This document shows, piece after piece, positions 8,432 to 17,597 of a DNA stretch of 34,616 nucleotides (positions within the stretch are counted from its first letter, which is position 1; each line of letters starts with the position of its first letter). The translations under genes and the position numbers were made by a program. The notes below the pieces were generated by a model, which searched no databases, was not told where the DNA came from, and was given only the letters and a program-made list of their open reading frames with translations. The stretch is from NCBI GenBank assembly GCA_002722615.1, contig PBMQ01000020.1, positions 26,738-61,353 on the forward strand, written 5' to 3'. This DNA is from Methanobacteriota archaeon (GTDB taxonomy: Archaea > Thermoplasmatota > Poseidoniia > Poseidoniales > Poseidoniaceae).

Positions 8432-9914
8432 GCGGGTCGAAGTCATCTTCCTCGTCAGACCTGAGCGCCACAAAGCCGCCCTGCCTGAAGCGAAGAAGTG
8501 CTTGCGTTGAAGAGTCAACAAGGTCGTCGTGCTCCCCCGCAGGGAACGCGGCAAACTCCTCCATGACCTCTTCAGCGAATCTTGTCTCCGGAGCCCACAC
8601 GGTCCCAGAGGCGAACAAGTCAGCAACGGCATTAACCCTTGCTATCTTGTCGTTACCACGCGAGGGGGTGTATTCCGAAACCGGAATCCCCATCGCCCGT
8701 AGCTCAAATATAAGCGGCATCCCTGCCGCCTTTCCTTCCACGATAAATGCATCTGGTTGCATTTCGCTCCACATCTCGTAAGCCGTTTTTTTTAGCTCTG
8801 GGAACTCCAGACGTTCTTTGTAGGCATCCAGTAGGATGACATTCGGCTGTGATACGCCGTCATCGTCGGGGTGATAAAAGACACCCCAAGTTGTGCAGGC
8901 AGAGTAGTCCGCCCGTTGAGTTTTTAAGAAAGCTGTGTCCCATGACTGAATCACGAACTCACATTGCGGAGGATAGTCTTTCTCCCAGACCTTCCACCAT
9001 TCTCTCTTGATAAGTGCGCCCTCTTCGGACGTTGGGTTTTGCTGATACTGCGCGTTCCACTTGGGGGAGGGCAGTTCACTCCGCAGAGCCTCAAGCTCCG
9101 TTTGGCTCCAGAACTCAGGCCACAGGGGTTTCCCTGACGGCATGATGGCTGGAAATTCTATAACCTCCCACTCATCGGAGCCTACCCGTTGAGCAGAAGA
9201 CTTAATAATCTTGCCGGTCAGATCACGCATATGCCAGCGTGTCATTACAATGACGATAGCGCCTCCCGGCTGAAGACGCTGTCGAGGCCCAGATGTGTAC
9301 CAGTCATACGTCCGGTCAAACACCGCTGGGTCTGCTGACTGGCCCTCTTGCTCTGAATGAGGGTCGTCAATAATCAAAAGGTCTGCACCTTTACCTGTTA
9401 CCGCACCGCCAACACCGATAGCGAAGTATTCGCCGTTCTTGTTGGTGCTCCAGCGGCCTGCCGCCTTGGAGTCTGCTCTTAGCTGTAGATTGGGAAAGAC
9501 TTTCTTAAAGTCATCCGAGTCCACAAGGTTTCGGACCTTTCGGCCAAAACCCACAGACAATTCCGCGGTGTGCGCCGTCTGGATAATCTTTTTCTCAGGC
9601 ATCTGGCCTAAGAACCATGCTGGTAACAAGTAAGAGGCAAACTCAGACTTGGTGTGCCGTGGTGGCATATTTACGATAAGGCGCTTCAGTTCGCCTCTGG
9701 CAATGCGCTCAAACGCCTCGGCCATGATCTTGTGGTGTCTGCCCTCAATAAATGCAGGCCACATGTGCTTCACAAAACCCATATAGGTGTTCTGTGCCGC
9801 CTCAACTTCTTTTGCAGTCTTGGCCTTTTCTAGTATTTCTGCGGCTCTTAACCGTACCTCTTCAGGTGCGTCCTGTAGCTTCTTGGCTAGATCGGGCGTA
9901 ATTAAGCCTGACAT
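8406..9914 (-). CDS. terL: terminase large subunit
   Basis: 502 aa; RLIVNMPPRHTKSEFASYLLPAWFLG, DLLIIDDPHSEQEGQ, and nuclease-like SWDTAFLKTQRADYSACTTWG. Confidence 0.95.
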   Translation of the reverse strand: MSGLITPDLAKKLQDAPEEVRLRAAEILEKAKTAKEVEAAQNTYMGFVKHMWPAFIEGRHHKIMAEAFERIARGELKRLIVNMPPRHTKSEFASYLLPAWFLGQMPEKKIIQTAHTAELSVGFGRKVRNLVDSDDFKKVFPNLQLRADSKAAGRWSTNKNGEYFAIGVGGAVTGKGADLLIIDDPHSEQEGQSADPAVFDRTYDWYTSGPRQRLQPGGAIVIVMTRWHMRDLTGKIIKSSAQRVGSDEWEVIEFPAIMPSGKPLWPEFWSQTELEALRSELPSPKWNAQYQQNPTSEEGALIKREWWKVWEKDYPPQCEFVIQSWDTAFLKTQRADYSACTTWGVFYHPDDDGVSQPNVILLDAYKERLEFPELKKTAYEMWSEMQPDAFIVEGKAAGMPLIFELRAMGIPVSEYTPSRGNDKIARVNAVADLFASGTVWAPETRFAEEVMEEFAAFPAGEHDDLVDSSTQALLRFRQGGFVALRSDEEDDFDPHGRVANYY

Positions 9915-10165
9915 TACGCCATCCGTGCTGTTTTCGTGCGTTTAAACGACCTGTTCTTTGATCTGTTCGCCACCTTCAAGTTGCCCTTCTTGTTAGAGCC
10001 GCCTTTTGCCAGTGGTTTTTTGTGAGCAACATCCTTTCCGTCGCCCTTGGAAACCTTGCCTTCCTTCTCCATCAAGCGCCTAGCGGCCTTCCGCTTATCG
10101 TTGTTTCGGCGCTGTTTTGGCTTGGATTGGTAGTTTTCGTATTCCTTGCGGTAGTTTCGCCTCAT
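9914..10165 (-). CDS. small basic HNH-like protein next to terL
   Basis: 83 aa; KGDGKDVAHKKPLAKGGSNKKGNLKVANRSKNRSF resembles an HNH core (D-H...GG..N..NL....N..). Confidence 0.6.
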   Translation of the reverse strand: MRRNYRKEYENYQSKPKQRRNNDKRKAARRLMEKEGKVSKGDGKDVAHKKPLAKGGSNKKGNLKVANRSKNRSFKRTKTARMA

Positions 10166-12201
10166 ATCGTGGTCATCACGCCGCCCCTGCGGAAGAACTC
10201 ATCGTTGTAGGGGCCACTATAAAAGCCAAAATTAGGAGCATAGCTTATAGTGTTGTCTAGACCGCCAACCGGAATATCTCTGAATCCACCAAATTGACGA
10301 CCGCTAAAGTATGGATTTCCGAACTGTTCTCTAAAGGGTGTGGTTGTGGGAGAGGGTCCACCTGCCATGACCCCGGAAAAACCACCGCCTGTCGCGTAGG
10401 GGTTGTAACCTCCGCCGAAACCGCCGCCTTTGCCGCCTCCCCCTCTTCCGCCTTTTCCGCCGCCAGATCTAGGCGGCTGGAATCCACCATATGGGCCAAA
10501 GCCAGTGGAGTATCCAGACATCAGTCCGCGGTTAGGCATGTACTGTTGAGACATGCCATAAGGAGAGCCGAAACCTCCGCCCTTACCGAATCCGCCCATA
10601 CCACTAAAGCCCATCGGATTACTCAGGCCGTAAGGACCGGAAAAAAGTTGATTGCCGGTAATGTACTGCCCGGGCATTCTGTAAAGACCGCCAGACGGAT
10701 ATGTTGAGCCGCCCGAAGATGTACCGCCTCCGCCAGATGTGGTGCCTCCACCACCCCCAGATGTATTGTCTGTTACTGCGTCTGCCCTCGCTTGATACTC
10801 GCTTAGGTCAGAGCCATACGGAACATTCGCAAAACCGCCATCTATAGCAAATGGGCTGTTTGCTCTGTCGATTCCGAGTGAGTTCAGATAGGCTTGATAG
10901 TCGTTACTCTGACCAGTGGCCGCACCACGATCATAAGCGAGTTGCACAAGGTTCCGTCTAAGCTGGTCTTCTGTTAATTGACCAGACTCAAGATTCCTCA
11001 TGTACTGGCCGTATCCGCCTGTGAACTCCCCTGTGGCATCGTCTCGTATACCCCTCGCTGGCCTTCTGCCAAATAACGCTTGAGTCGCCGAAAAAACAGG
11101 GTCGCCCGACTGACTGCCTTGGTAGTACAGACTATCTAGCGGGCCGGCCTCATTAATCAGAACATTCCTAAGGTTGGCAGGGTCGTATGCGCCAGCATTC
11201 AATCGCTGGTTGAAGTAGTCCAGACCGGCTTGACTGGGCGATCTGTTAAAAAGCTCTCGGTAATACTGATTAAGCAGGGTGTTGTAATTTGTTGGGCTGA
11301 AACCACCGTCTCCCCCCGAAGAGCTTGCTGAACTGCCACCTCCAGCACCCCCGGTGCTTCCGGACCCTCCAGTACCTCCAGCATTTCCAGTATCTCCGGC
11401 GCCTGCGCTTGAACCTGCACTACCTCCAGAGTCTCCAGTGCCAGAAGTGTCAGCAGTGCTGGCATCTCCAGCAGTGTCCTGCTGAGCAGAATTCGCTTCT
11501 AGTTCGCTTAAAATAGATTCGTAATTCTGCGCCGAACCAGAATTGACCGCCTGAAAGATCTTCTCACCGTAAAAATCTAGTGCTTCACTGTCAGCATCTC
11601 GTCCAAAATATTGACGAAAAAGCTCATTAGCATGTTCTTTTGCTCGGTTTCTTTGAGCTAACCGCGCCGCGCCGGAACTGCCCCCGTCTCCGTAAATGGT
11701 ATTGAAAATGCTTTGGTAGGCACCGAATGTGTCTTGGTTTTGGCTGGGCGTTGAGGATGGTGATGGATCCTGAGCAGGTTCCGACTCGCTTTCTTTAAAT
11801 TTTGCCTTGTAACTGTAATTGACGGGTCGAACGTCAAAGGAAGTGACGGTGCCGTCGGGATTTGCGAAATACTGCTTATCGCCAATCCGCGTAGTCTGAG
11901 AACTTTGAGGGAGTCTGTATAAGTTGCCTTCCGAGTCCGTAACGCTACGGCCTCCGCTGTTCAACATGTTTTGGCGAACGCGCTCCAAGTCAGACATGTT
12001 GCGCGGGTCTTCCTCATAAATGCCGAATGTAGGGTCGTATGTTGTACCACCGCCCAGCAATGCGGAAAACTCTGCCGGAGACAGGGTCTGCCCGGAGCCG
12101 GGAAGCGCCACCAACCCACTAAGCGCACTGCGCCGTCGATAAATCTCAGGGTCTATTTCCGCCAAGGCTGATGGGCTTACATAATCACTGTATTCGGCCA
12201 T
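10162..12201 (-). CDS. virion protein with DUF4214-like repeats and Gly-rich C-terminus
   Basis: 679 aa; FRQYFGRDADSEALDFYGEKI and YRELFNRSPSQAGLDYFNQRL are DUF4214-like; long Gly/Ser and Gly/Tyr/Phe tracts. Confidence 0.7.
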   Translation of the reverse strand: MAEYSDYVSPSALAEIDPEIYRRRSALSGLVALPGSGQTLSPAEFSALLGGGTTYDPTFGIYEEDPRNMSDLERVRQNMLNSGGRSVTDSEGNLYRLPQSSQTTRIGDKQYFANPDGTVTSFDVRPVNYSYKAKFKESESEPAQDPSPSSTPSQNQDTFGAYQSIFNTIYGDGGSSGAARLAQRNRAKEHANELFRQYFGRDADSEALDFYGEKIFQAVNSGSAQNYESILSELEANSAQQDTAGDASTADTSGTGDSGGSAGSSAGAGDTGNAGGTGGSGSTGGAGGGSSASSSGGDGGFSPTNYNTLLNQYYRELFNRSPSQAGLDYFNQRLNAGAYDPANLRNVLINEAGPLDSLYYQGSQSGDPVFSATQALFGRRPARGIRDDATGEFTGGYGQYMRNLESGQLTEDQLRRNLVQLAYDRGAATGQSNDYQAYLNSLGIDRANSPFAIDGGFANVPYGSDLSEYQARADAVTDNTSGGGGGTTSGGGGTSSGGSTYPSGGLYRMPGQYITGNQLFSGPYGLSNPMGFSGMGGFGKGGGFGSPYGMSQQYMPNRGLMSGYSTGFGPYGGFQPPRSGGGKGGRGGGGKGGGFGGGYNPYATGGGFSGVMAGGPSPTTTPFREQFGNPYFSGRQFGGFRDIPVGGLDNTISYAPNFGFYSGPYNDEFFRRGGVMTTI

Positions 12202-12240
12202 TAACAGCCTCCTTAGTTCGGAAAAAAAGGGTAAATCCCC

Positions 12241-12362
12241 CTAGGAATGTACTAGCTCTAGGAAGTTTCTAGCTAGAAACCACCCATAAACAAAAACTTA
12301 GTAACTTACTAGGCCAGAACAGTCCTAGTGCTAGGAGATTTCTAGATCTAGAACCTTACTAG
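12241..12362. repeat. CTAG-rich box cluster (11 CTAG tetramers in ~122 bp)
   Basis: CTAG at 12241, 12252, 12258, 12269, 12273, 12309, 12325, 12331, 12342, 12348, 12359; 15-mer boxes at 12258-12272, 12331-12345, 12348-12362. Confidence 0.75.
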
Positions 12363-12643
12363 GTAGAAATACCCCCGGATTGTACAGAATATAACCCCTT
12401 GACAGTAACATGTCTACAGTTAGACGGGTTTTTTGGCCGATTTTTTGTTAATTTTTGGCATTTTGGTCAAATTTTGCAGAAATATAGGGGGGTATGGGGC
12501 TCCTAAGGCGATTTCCCATGAAAAAACCCCCGATTAGACAGTGTGACAGTGAGACAAAGTTCAAAATTAGCTCATTTTTTGAGCGGATCACTATGTATAT
12601 AGAAGCGACATGGCCTCGAGCTACAGGGGGGGTGGGGGTCGCT

Positions 12644-13138
12644 TCAATGGATGTCCACAGTATCTGGCCGATCCCGGGAAAACTCGAGATCGTCTACGTC
12701 TGACGTGTCATCAGCAGTGGCTGAGTCGAGCATCGCATCGAGTTCGGCGAGCAGGTCAGCCGATGACCGCACGTCGACCTCAGCTGTCAGTTCGACAAAG
12801 GCGCCGGATGCGCGGCCCAGTAGCTCCAGAGCGCGGAGCCTGCCGCTATCCTGAGGGCTGGCAGTGAGCGCGAGGTCTCGCAGATGCTTCCTGACCATCT
12901 CACGGTCAGAGAGTGCAGAAGCAACCATACCGGCCTCTCTAGCGCGTATCAGCTGGTCATACCTTGACTTTACCTTGCGTGACCCAGCGAGCCTACTCGC
13001 TCTCTCATGCACGCTCTTGGCCTTGGCCTCCGGCCCCACGTCGAACGCTTCCCGATAGGCGTCAGACTGAGACATACCGCTAGCCCACGCCCGACAGAAG
13101 TGAAGCTGTTTGCTTGTGAGTTCCTTGTCGTCTGCCAT
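12644..13138 (-). CDS. terS: terminase small subunit
   Basis: 164 aa; LTSKQLHFCRAWASGMSQSDAYREAFDVGP...AKSVHERASRLAGSRKVKSRYDQLI is a TerS-type N-terminus. Confidence 0.85.
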   Translation of the reverse strand: MADDKELTSKQLHFCRAWASGMSQSDAYREAFDVGPEAKAKSVHERASRLAGSRKVKSRYDQLIRAREAGMVASALSDREMVRKHLRDLALTASPQDSGRLRALELLGRASGAFVELTAEVDVRSSADLLAELDAMLDSATADDTSDVDDLEFSRDRPDTVDIH

Positions 13139-13292
13139 GAGTGCTCCTATAAACTTGTTGCCTGCAAGGGGTCTGCAGATCGTAACCTAGAATTTACTTT
13201 AACTATAGCCCCTAAATGCACTCGGTTGTAACTTCCGATTAAATACCTAAAACGGCCTCTGAGCGACATTAAGACATGACTAGGGGTATGAC

Positions 13293-13324
13293 ATGGCTCT
13301 TGATAACATGTCTCACAGAGCCAT
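13293..13324. promoter_or_regulatory. inverted repeat ATGGCTCT-N16-AGAGCCAT in the divergent control region
   Basis: Perfect 8-bp arms between divergent terS and the rightward operon. Confidence 0.5.
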
Positions 13325-13606
13325 ACAGAGCCTCTGAGGGCATGTTCAACTGCAATTAAATGCTCTGAAACGCACTAAAAAGTCGTCACTAAATCACGCT
13401 TACAGGCCGAACTTAAAGTAGATTCTAGGTCTATCAGCTGTACGTTTTCGCGTAGGTATATAAAAGGCACCATGACTTCAGTGGTATTATTTCACACAAT
13501 GCTTCATGTCAACTTGTCATCAGATAGCCTTATAATCCGCTCACGGGCCGACGGTACCCATGTAAATATTACCGTTAATATTACCAATCCTGTAGGAGGG
13601 ATTTGC

Positions 13607-14008
13607 ATGCGAAAAATCGAGACTGAAATGAACGCCGCGGTCATGCTTGGGCGTGACTGGACTCAGGCCAACACCAGCACCAAAAGGATATACGGCGCCG
13701 ATGCGAAGGTGGGCGTATACCTTCATGACAATCACATTGCTACGGTCTGGAATGCCTGCGATGGCCGTGATCGCTGGACCGTCGAGGTCAACACCCGCAC
13801 GCTGAGTGAGTATCCGACGCGCACCACCATGTCGCGGCTACGCGCTCTGGGCGCCGATGTCTGCACGCGCAAAGGTCAGGTCATGCTCGACGGGGAGGCC
13901 TTGTGCGACGTGCTCGTCTCACCTATCAAGCACTACACCCGACCATCGATGCTCACCGGCGACGGCGGCGTGATCGTGCTCGACGAGATTGGAGGTAACG
14001 ACTTGTGA
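13607..14008 (+). CDS. hypothetical protein, first gene of the rightward cassette
   Basis: Start at MRKIETEMN preceded by GTAGGAGGG; the longer track ORF (13472) lacks a comparable SD. Confidence 0.7.
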   Translation: MRKIETEMNAAVMLGRDWTQANTSTKRIYGADAKVGVYLHDNHIATVWNACDGRDRWTVEVNTRTLSEYPTRTTMSRLRALGADVCTRKGQVMLDGEALCDVLVSPIKHYTRPSMLTGDGGVIVLDEIGGNDL

Positions 14009-14958
14009 GTACATTCATCGAGAACCTATCAAACAACATGTTATTGCTACCCGTTTCGATGGGGCGTATCCAGTTGGAGGTGAAGACTAAAAAGGGCGCC
14101 GATGCGATCAAATCCGCGCTGGGTGTCGCTGAGGGTGTCCGCGCTGGCGGCACCATCGGTGCGCTGGGCGCGATGACTGATCTAGCCGCTGAGTTGATCA
14201 ACCGCCCCTATGGCCACGCACGCACATACACTTACACCCGCACGCTCGCCGCCGCTGTCCGCGGTCATCGCATCGTGACCACTACCCGCACGCCTGAGCA
14301 CCTGACCCGCTATGCTGAGTTCAGGCACGCAATGAACAGCGGTATCGAAGAATTCATGCCGCAGTATGAGACGTACTACAAAAGCACCAATGGCATTGCC
14401 GACATGGGCTCCAGTCAGATCAAGATCCCGCACCCTGACGCCGTGCGCGAGAAGGCCTATATCAACATCGGCGTACCCCAGCAGATCCGGCCTACTGACC
14501 TCGATGGTATGAATCTCCCCGCCGGTCTGGCCGCTGACATTGCCGCACGCACTGACGCCCACATCATGCAACAGGCAGAGGCCGCGAAGACCGCCGCCGT
14601 CGAGGAGTTGGCAAAGGCCGTCGATAACATCGAGAAACAGTTGACCTCAGGCAAACGGCTCCACGACTCGCTGATCTCGAACGCACAGAATGCATCCCGC
14701 AACCTGCGCGAGTTCACCGACTCATTCGACAACGACCCCCGCCTGATCGAGGCCTGCGATATTGTCGACGACCGCATCGCGTCATCTACCCTTGAACAGG
14801 TTAAAAACAGTGAGACGTTGCGCTCTCAGGCGGTCCGCGCCGCGTCTACTGCAAGCAAATCCCTCAAGCGAGTCGCATCGGCCCCCGCCGTGTCCGCACC
14901 CGCTGAGGTTGGCACCATCATCACCGGCGACTCACTGCTCGCTGACTTAATCGACTGA
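14005..14958 (+). CDS. hypothetical protein preceding MoxR
   Basis: 317 aa, 4-bp overlap with previous ORF; helical C-terminal half. Confidence 0.75.
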   Translation: MSTFIENLSNNMLLLPVSMGRIQLEVKTKKGADAIKSALGVAEGVRAGGTIGALGAMTDLAAELINRPYGHARTYTYTRTLAAAVRGHRIVTTTRTPEHLTRYAEFRHAMNSGIEEFMPQYETYYKSTNGIADMGSSQIKIPHPDAVREKAYINIGVPQQIRPTDLDGMNLPAGLAADIAARTDAHIMQQAEAAKTAAVEELAKAVDNIEKQLTSGKRLHDSLISNAQNASRNLREFTDSFDNDPRLIEACDIVDDRIASSTLEQVKNSETLRSQAVRAASTASKSLKRVASAPAVSAPAEVGTIITGDSLLADLID

Positions 14959-14979
14959 TCCTGTAGGAGGGATATCACA

Positions 14980-16122
14980 ATGCAAAACACAGTAATCAAC
15001 GCAACGATGGCCGACGTGGATAAGATGATCCCCACGATGCTCGCATCACCCCAAGGTTTCCAGCCTCTGGGCCTGATAGGCGCCCCCGCCATGGGTAAAA
15101 CCATGTACTTTCAGACTCGCTTTCGTGAGCATATGGCGAACCACTACGGTGTGCAGGTCGACGATATCGGCATCGTAATCGAGAAGATCGGGCAGGCCGA
15201 AGACGCCGCCGCCGTTAACGGGCTCACCCTGCCCAGCAAGCTGGCAGACGGTACGGTTGCCACTATCAAATCGAAGCCGTCGATATTGGTACGCATCGAG
15301 GCAACCGGCAAAGAGTACGGCGTTCTGCTACTCGACGAGGCCGCTCAGGCTGGCACCCATGTCGTGGGCTCGCTGGGTGACACCTTCAACCGTGCGGAAC
15401 ACAAGGTGGGCGACTGGCCTCTGCCTGAGGGCTGGGTAGTGGTCTTCACCGGCAACCGTGTCGAAGACAAGTCAGGGTCTAGGCAGTTCCCGTTTCACAT
15501 GATCGCAGGCCGTGGCCTTCTCGTTAACTTGTTACAGGATAGAGATGGCTGGGTAGGCTGGGCTCGCGGTGCCGGTATCAACCCGCTGTTTGTCGGATTC
15601 ATTGACGCCGATCTCAACAATGTCGGGTTCGCTGACGCGGTCCCGTCAGAGTATGGACCCTACCTGACGCCCCGCTCAGGTGTTGCCGCCGCCGCTCACC
15701 TTGATGCCTTCATGGCCTCAGAAGAGTTCGATGGCACTGAGATCCCCGCTCACATTATCACCCTGATGGCGATGAATATCGGACAGCGTGCGGCCTCTGC
15801 TCTTAACGAGTACATCAAGACCGCCGACAGCGTCCCCATGGGTCACGAGATCCTTGCTGATCCAGAGGGCGCCATGGTGCCAGACGATACCGGCTTTCAG
15901 CAGTTGGCCGCGAACCGCGCCATGAATGCCATCGTGAGTGAGGCTGACGCTGATGCCGCTCTCACCTATATCGTGCGGTTGCGTCCCGACCTGCAGGTAT
16001 CGTTGGGCACCAAACTGATCCGCCGCTCATCACGAGAAGGCTGGGCTATGGTCTCGCCCATAGCGAACGCCTTCATTCGGAAGTTCTCAGACTTCCTCCC
16101 ACTAGCCGCAGAGGAGCGATAA
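14980..16122 (+). CDS. MoxR-like AAA+ ATPase
   Basis: Walker A GAPAMGKT, Walker B VLLLDEAAQAG, sensor-like VVFTGNRVEDKSG; SD GTAGGAGGG. Confidence 0.9.
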   Translation: MQNTVINATMADVDKMIPTMLASPQGFQPLGLIGAPAMGKTMYFQTRFREHMANHYGVQVDDIGIVIEKIGQAEDAAAVNGLTLPSKLADGTVATIKSKPSILVRIEATGKEYGVLLLDEAAQAGTHVVGSLGDTFNRAEHKVGDWPLPEGWVVVFTGNRVEDKSGSRQFPFHMIAGRGLLVNLLQDRDGWVGWARGAGINPLFVGFIDADLNNVGFADAVPSEYGPYLTPRSGVAAAAHLDAFMASEEFDGTEIPAHIITLMAMNIGQRAASALNEYIKTADSVPMGHEILADPEGAMVPDDTGFQQLAANRAMNAIVSEADADAALTYIVRLRPDLQVSLGTKLIRRSSREGWAMVSPIANAFIRKFSDFLPLAAEER

Positions 16123-16124
16123 GC

Positions 16125-17546
16125 ATGAAAGCTAAAAAGCTATACGCCGCAACGCACGATCTGACCAACAGCCGCAAGCATGTCGCGGCCATGATTATCC
16201 TGAATGCGAAGACGCCGGTCCACTACACCACCCTGCTGGCCACTGAGATCATATGGACCACAGCTATCCCTACCGGTGCCACTGACGGCGTGTGGGTGTA
16301 CATCAACCCTGAGTTTTACCGCGGGTTGGCGACTGACGGTCAGCGTGCATTCCTGCTGGCTCACGAGGTGTCGCACATTATCCTGCGACACCCCCAGCGC
16401 AGTCTGGCCTATCAGAAGCGCGGGTTCTTCCGGCATGGCATGAGGTTCGTGCACCGCATCTACAACAGCGCCGCCGACTATGTGATTGACGCTGACTTGG
16501 TCGCGATGGGGTTTGAGATGATCCCTGAGTGTCTCTATTCAGACAAGTATCAGCGCGATGACGTTGTCGATGCCGTGTACGCGGACATCTACAAGGATCA
16601 GCCCGAAGAGCCTGAGCACGGCGAGCCTGAGGGTGAAGAGGGCGGTTTCCCGTCTCCTGAGTCTGGCAACTCTCAGCCCAATGGGGACGGTGAGGAAACT
16701 GAAGGCGAGCCCAATGGTGCAGGTACTCAGAGCGGTGAGCCTACTGACAACATGTCATCAGGAGAAGGTGACCTGCCCGCACCCGCAGGCCACGACTACC
16801 ACCTCACCCCTGAGTATGAGGGCGATGCCGACGAGCAGGCCGATGCCGCCGCTCAAGACGAGCACGACATCAGCGAGGCGATCGACCGCGGTCTGGATCA
16901 GATGGAAGCTGAGGGCAAGGATACCTCGAAGGTCTCCGACAACGTCAGGGACGGCGGCAACCGCTACCGCTCAGACAAGCAATCCAATGTGGCGTGGAAT
17001 GCTGAACTTGCTGACCGTGTCAGCCGTGTGGGCAGGGGCGAGCGCACCAGCTTCTCCCGCATCAAGGTTCGGCAGTATGCCACTATCGGCGTGATCAGCC
17101 CTGAGACGCTGGGCGAGTTTACCCGCCTGACCGTGATCAGCGATATCTCATCGTCTGTCAGGGACGAGCCCTTCAAGGCCTACCTCAACGAGTTGGCCGC
17201 AATTCAGGACGCGGTCAACCCTATTGAGGGCGTGACCATTCTCTGGACTAACCATCAGGTCGAGCGTGCAGACGAGGCCTACTCTAGCGACGAGCTTCTC
17301 AACATCGAAATGCCATGGAAAGGTGGCGGCACGCGCATGTATGCCGGTCTCGATTGGCTGGATCAGAACGGCGTCGAGTCTGACCTGATCATGGTGTTCA
17401 CTGACGGCGAGTTATACGGCAACGACTGGACCCGTCTGGGCGCTCAAGATGACCTGCTGGTCGTGCTGGACCGCGAGCCTGACCTCTACACCCAGCGTGA
17501 GCTTGTCAGTCACGACATCGACTACATCGTCGCTGAGGCGGCGTAA
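16125..17546 (+). CDS. VWA-domain protein with N-terminal metallopeptidase-like domain (DUF2201-like)
   Basis: HEVSHIILRH (HExxH), SAADYVIDADL, acidic linker, then LTVISDISSSVRDE...GGTRMYAGL...IMVFTDGELYG (DxSxS-type MIDAS). Confidence 0.88.
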   Translation: MKAKKLYAATHDLTNSRKHVAAMIILNAKTPVHYTTLLATEIIWTTAIPTGATDGVWVYINPEFYRGLATDGQRAFLLAHEVSHIILRHPQRSLAYQKRGFFRHGMRFVHRIYNSAADYVIDADLVAMGFEMIPECLYSDKYQRDDVVDAVYADIYKDQPEEPEHGEPEGEEGGFPSPESGNSQPNGDGEETEGEPNGAGTQSGEPTDNMSSGEGDLPAPAGHDYHLTPEYEGDADEQADAAAQDEHDISEAIDRGLDQMEAEGKDTSKVSDNVRDGGNRYRSDKQSNVAWNAELADRVSRVGRGERTSFSRIKVRQYATIGVISPETLGEFTRLTVISDISSSVRDEPFKAYLNELAAIQDAVNPIEGVTILWTNHQVERADEAYSSDELLNIEMPWKGGGTRMYAGLDWLDQNGVESDLIMVFTDGELYGNDWTRLGAQDDLLVVLDREPDLYTQRELVSHDIDYIVAEAA

Positions 17547-17547
17547 C

Positions 17548-17565
17548 GGGGGCACTGCCCCCTTT
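17548..17565 (+). terminator. hairpin GGGGGC-ACT-GCCCCC-TTT after the VWA gene
   Basis: 6-bp stem, 3-nt loop, short T tract; immediately 3' of the VWA stop. Confidence 0.55.
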
Positions 17566-17597
17566 CATTAACAAGTTATCCTGTAGGAGGGATCGAT

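Noticed and set aside
8432-8632. N-terminal extension of the hydroxylase ORF
   Set aside because: This part is an out-of-frame reading of the terL C-terminus; the start at MEGWQ (8431) is more plausible.
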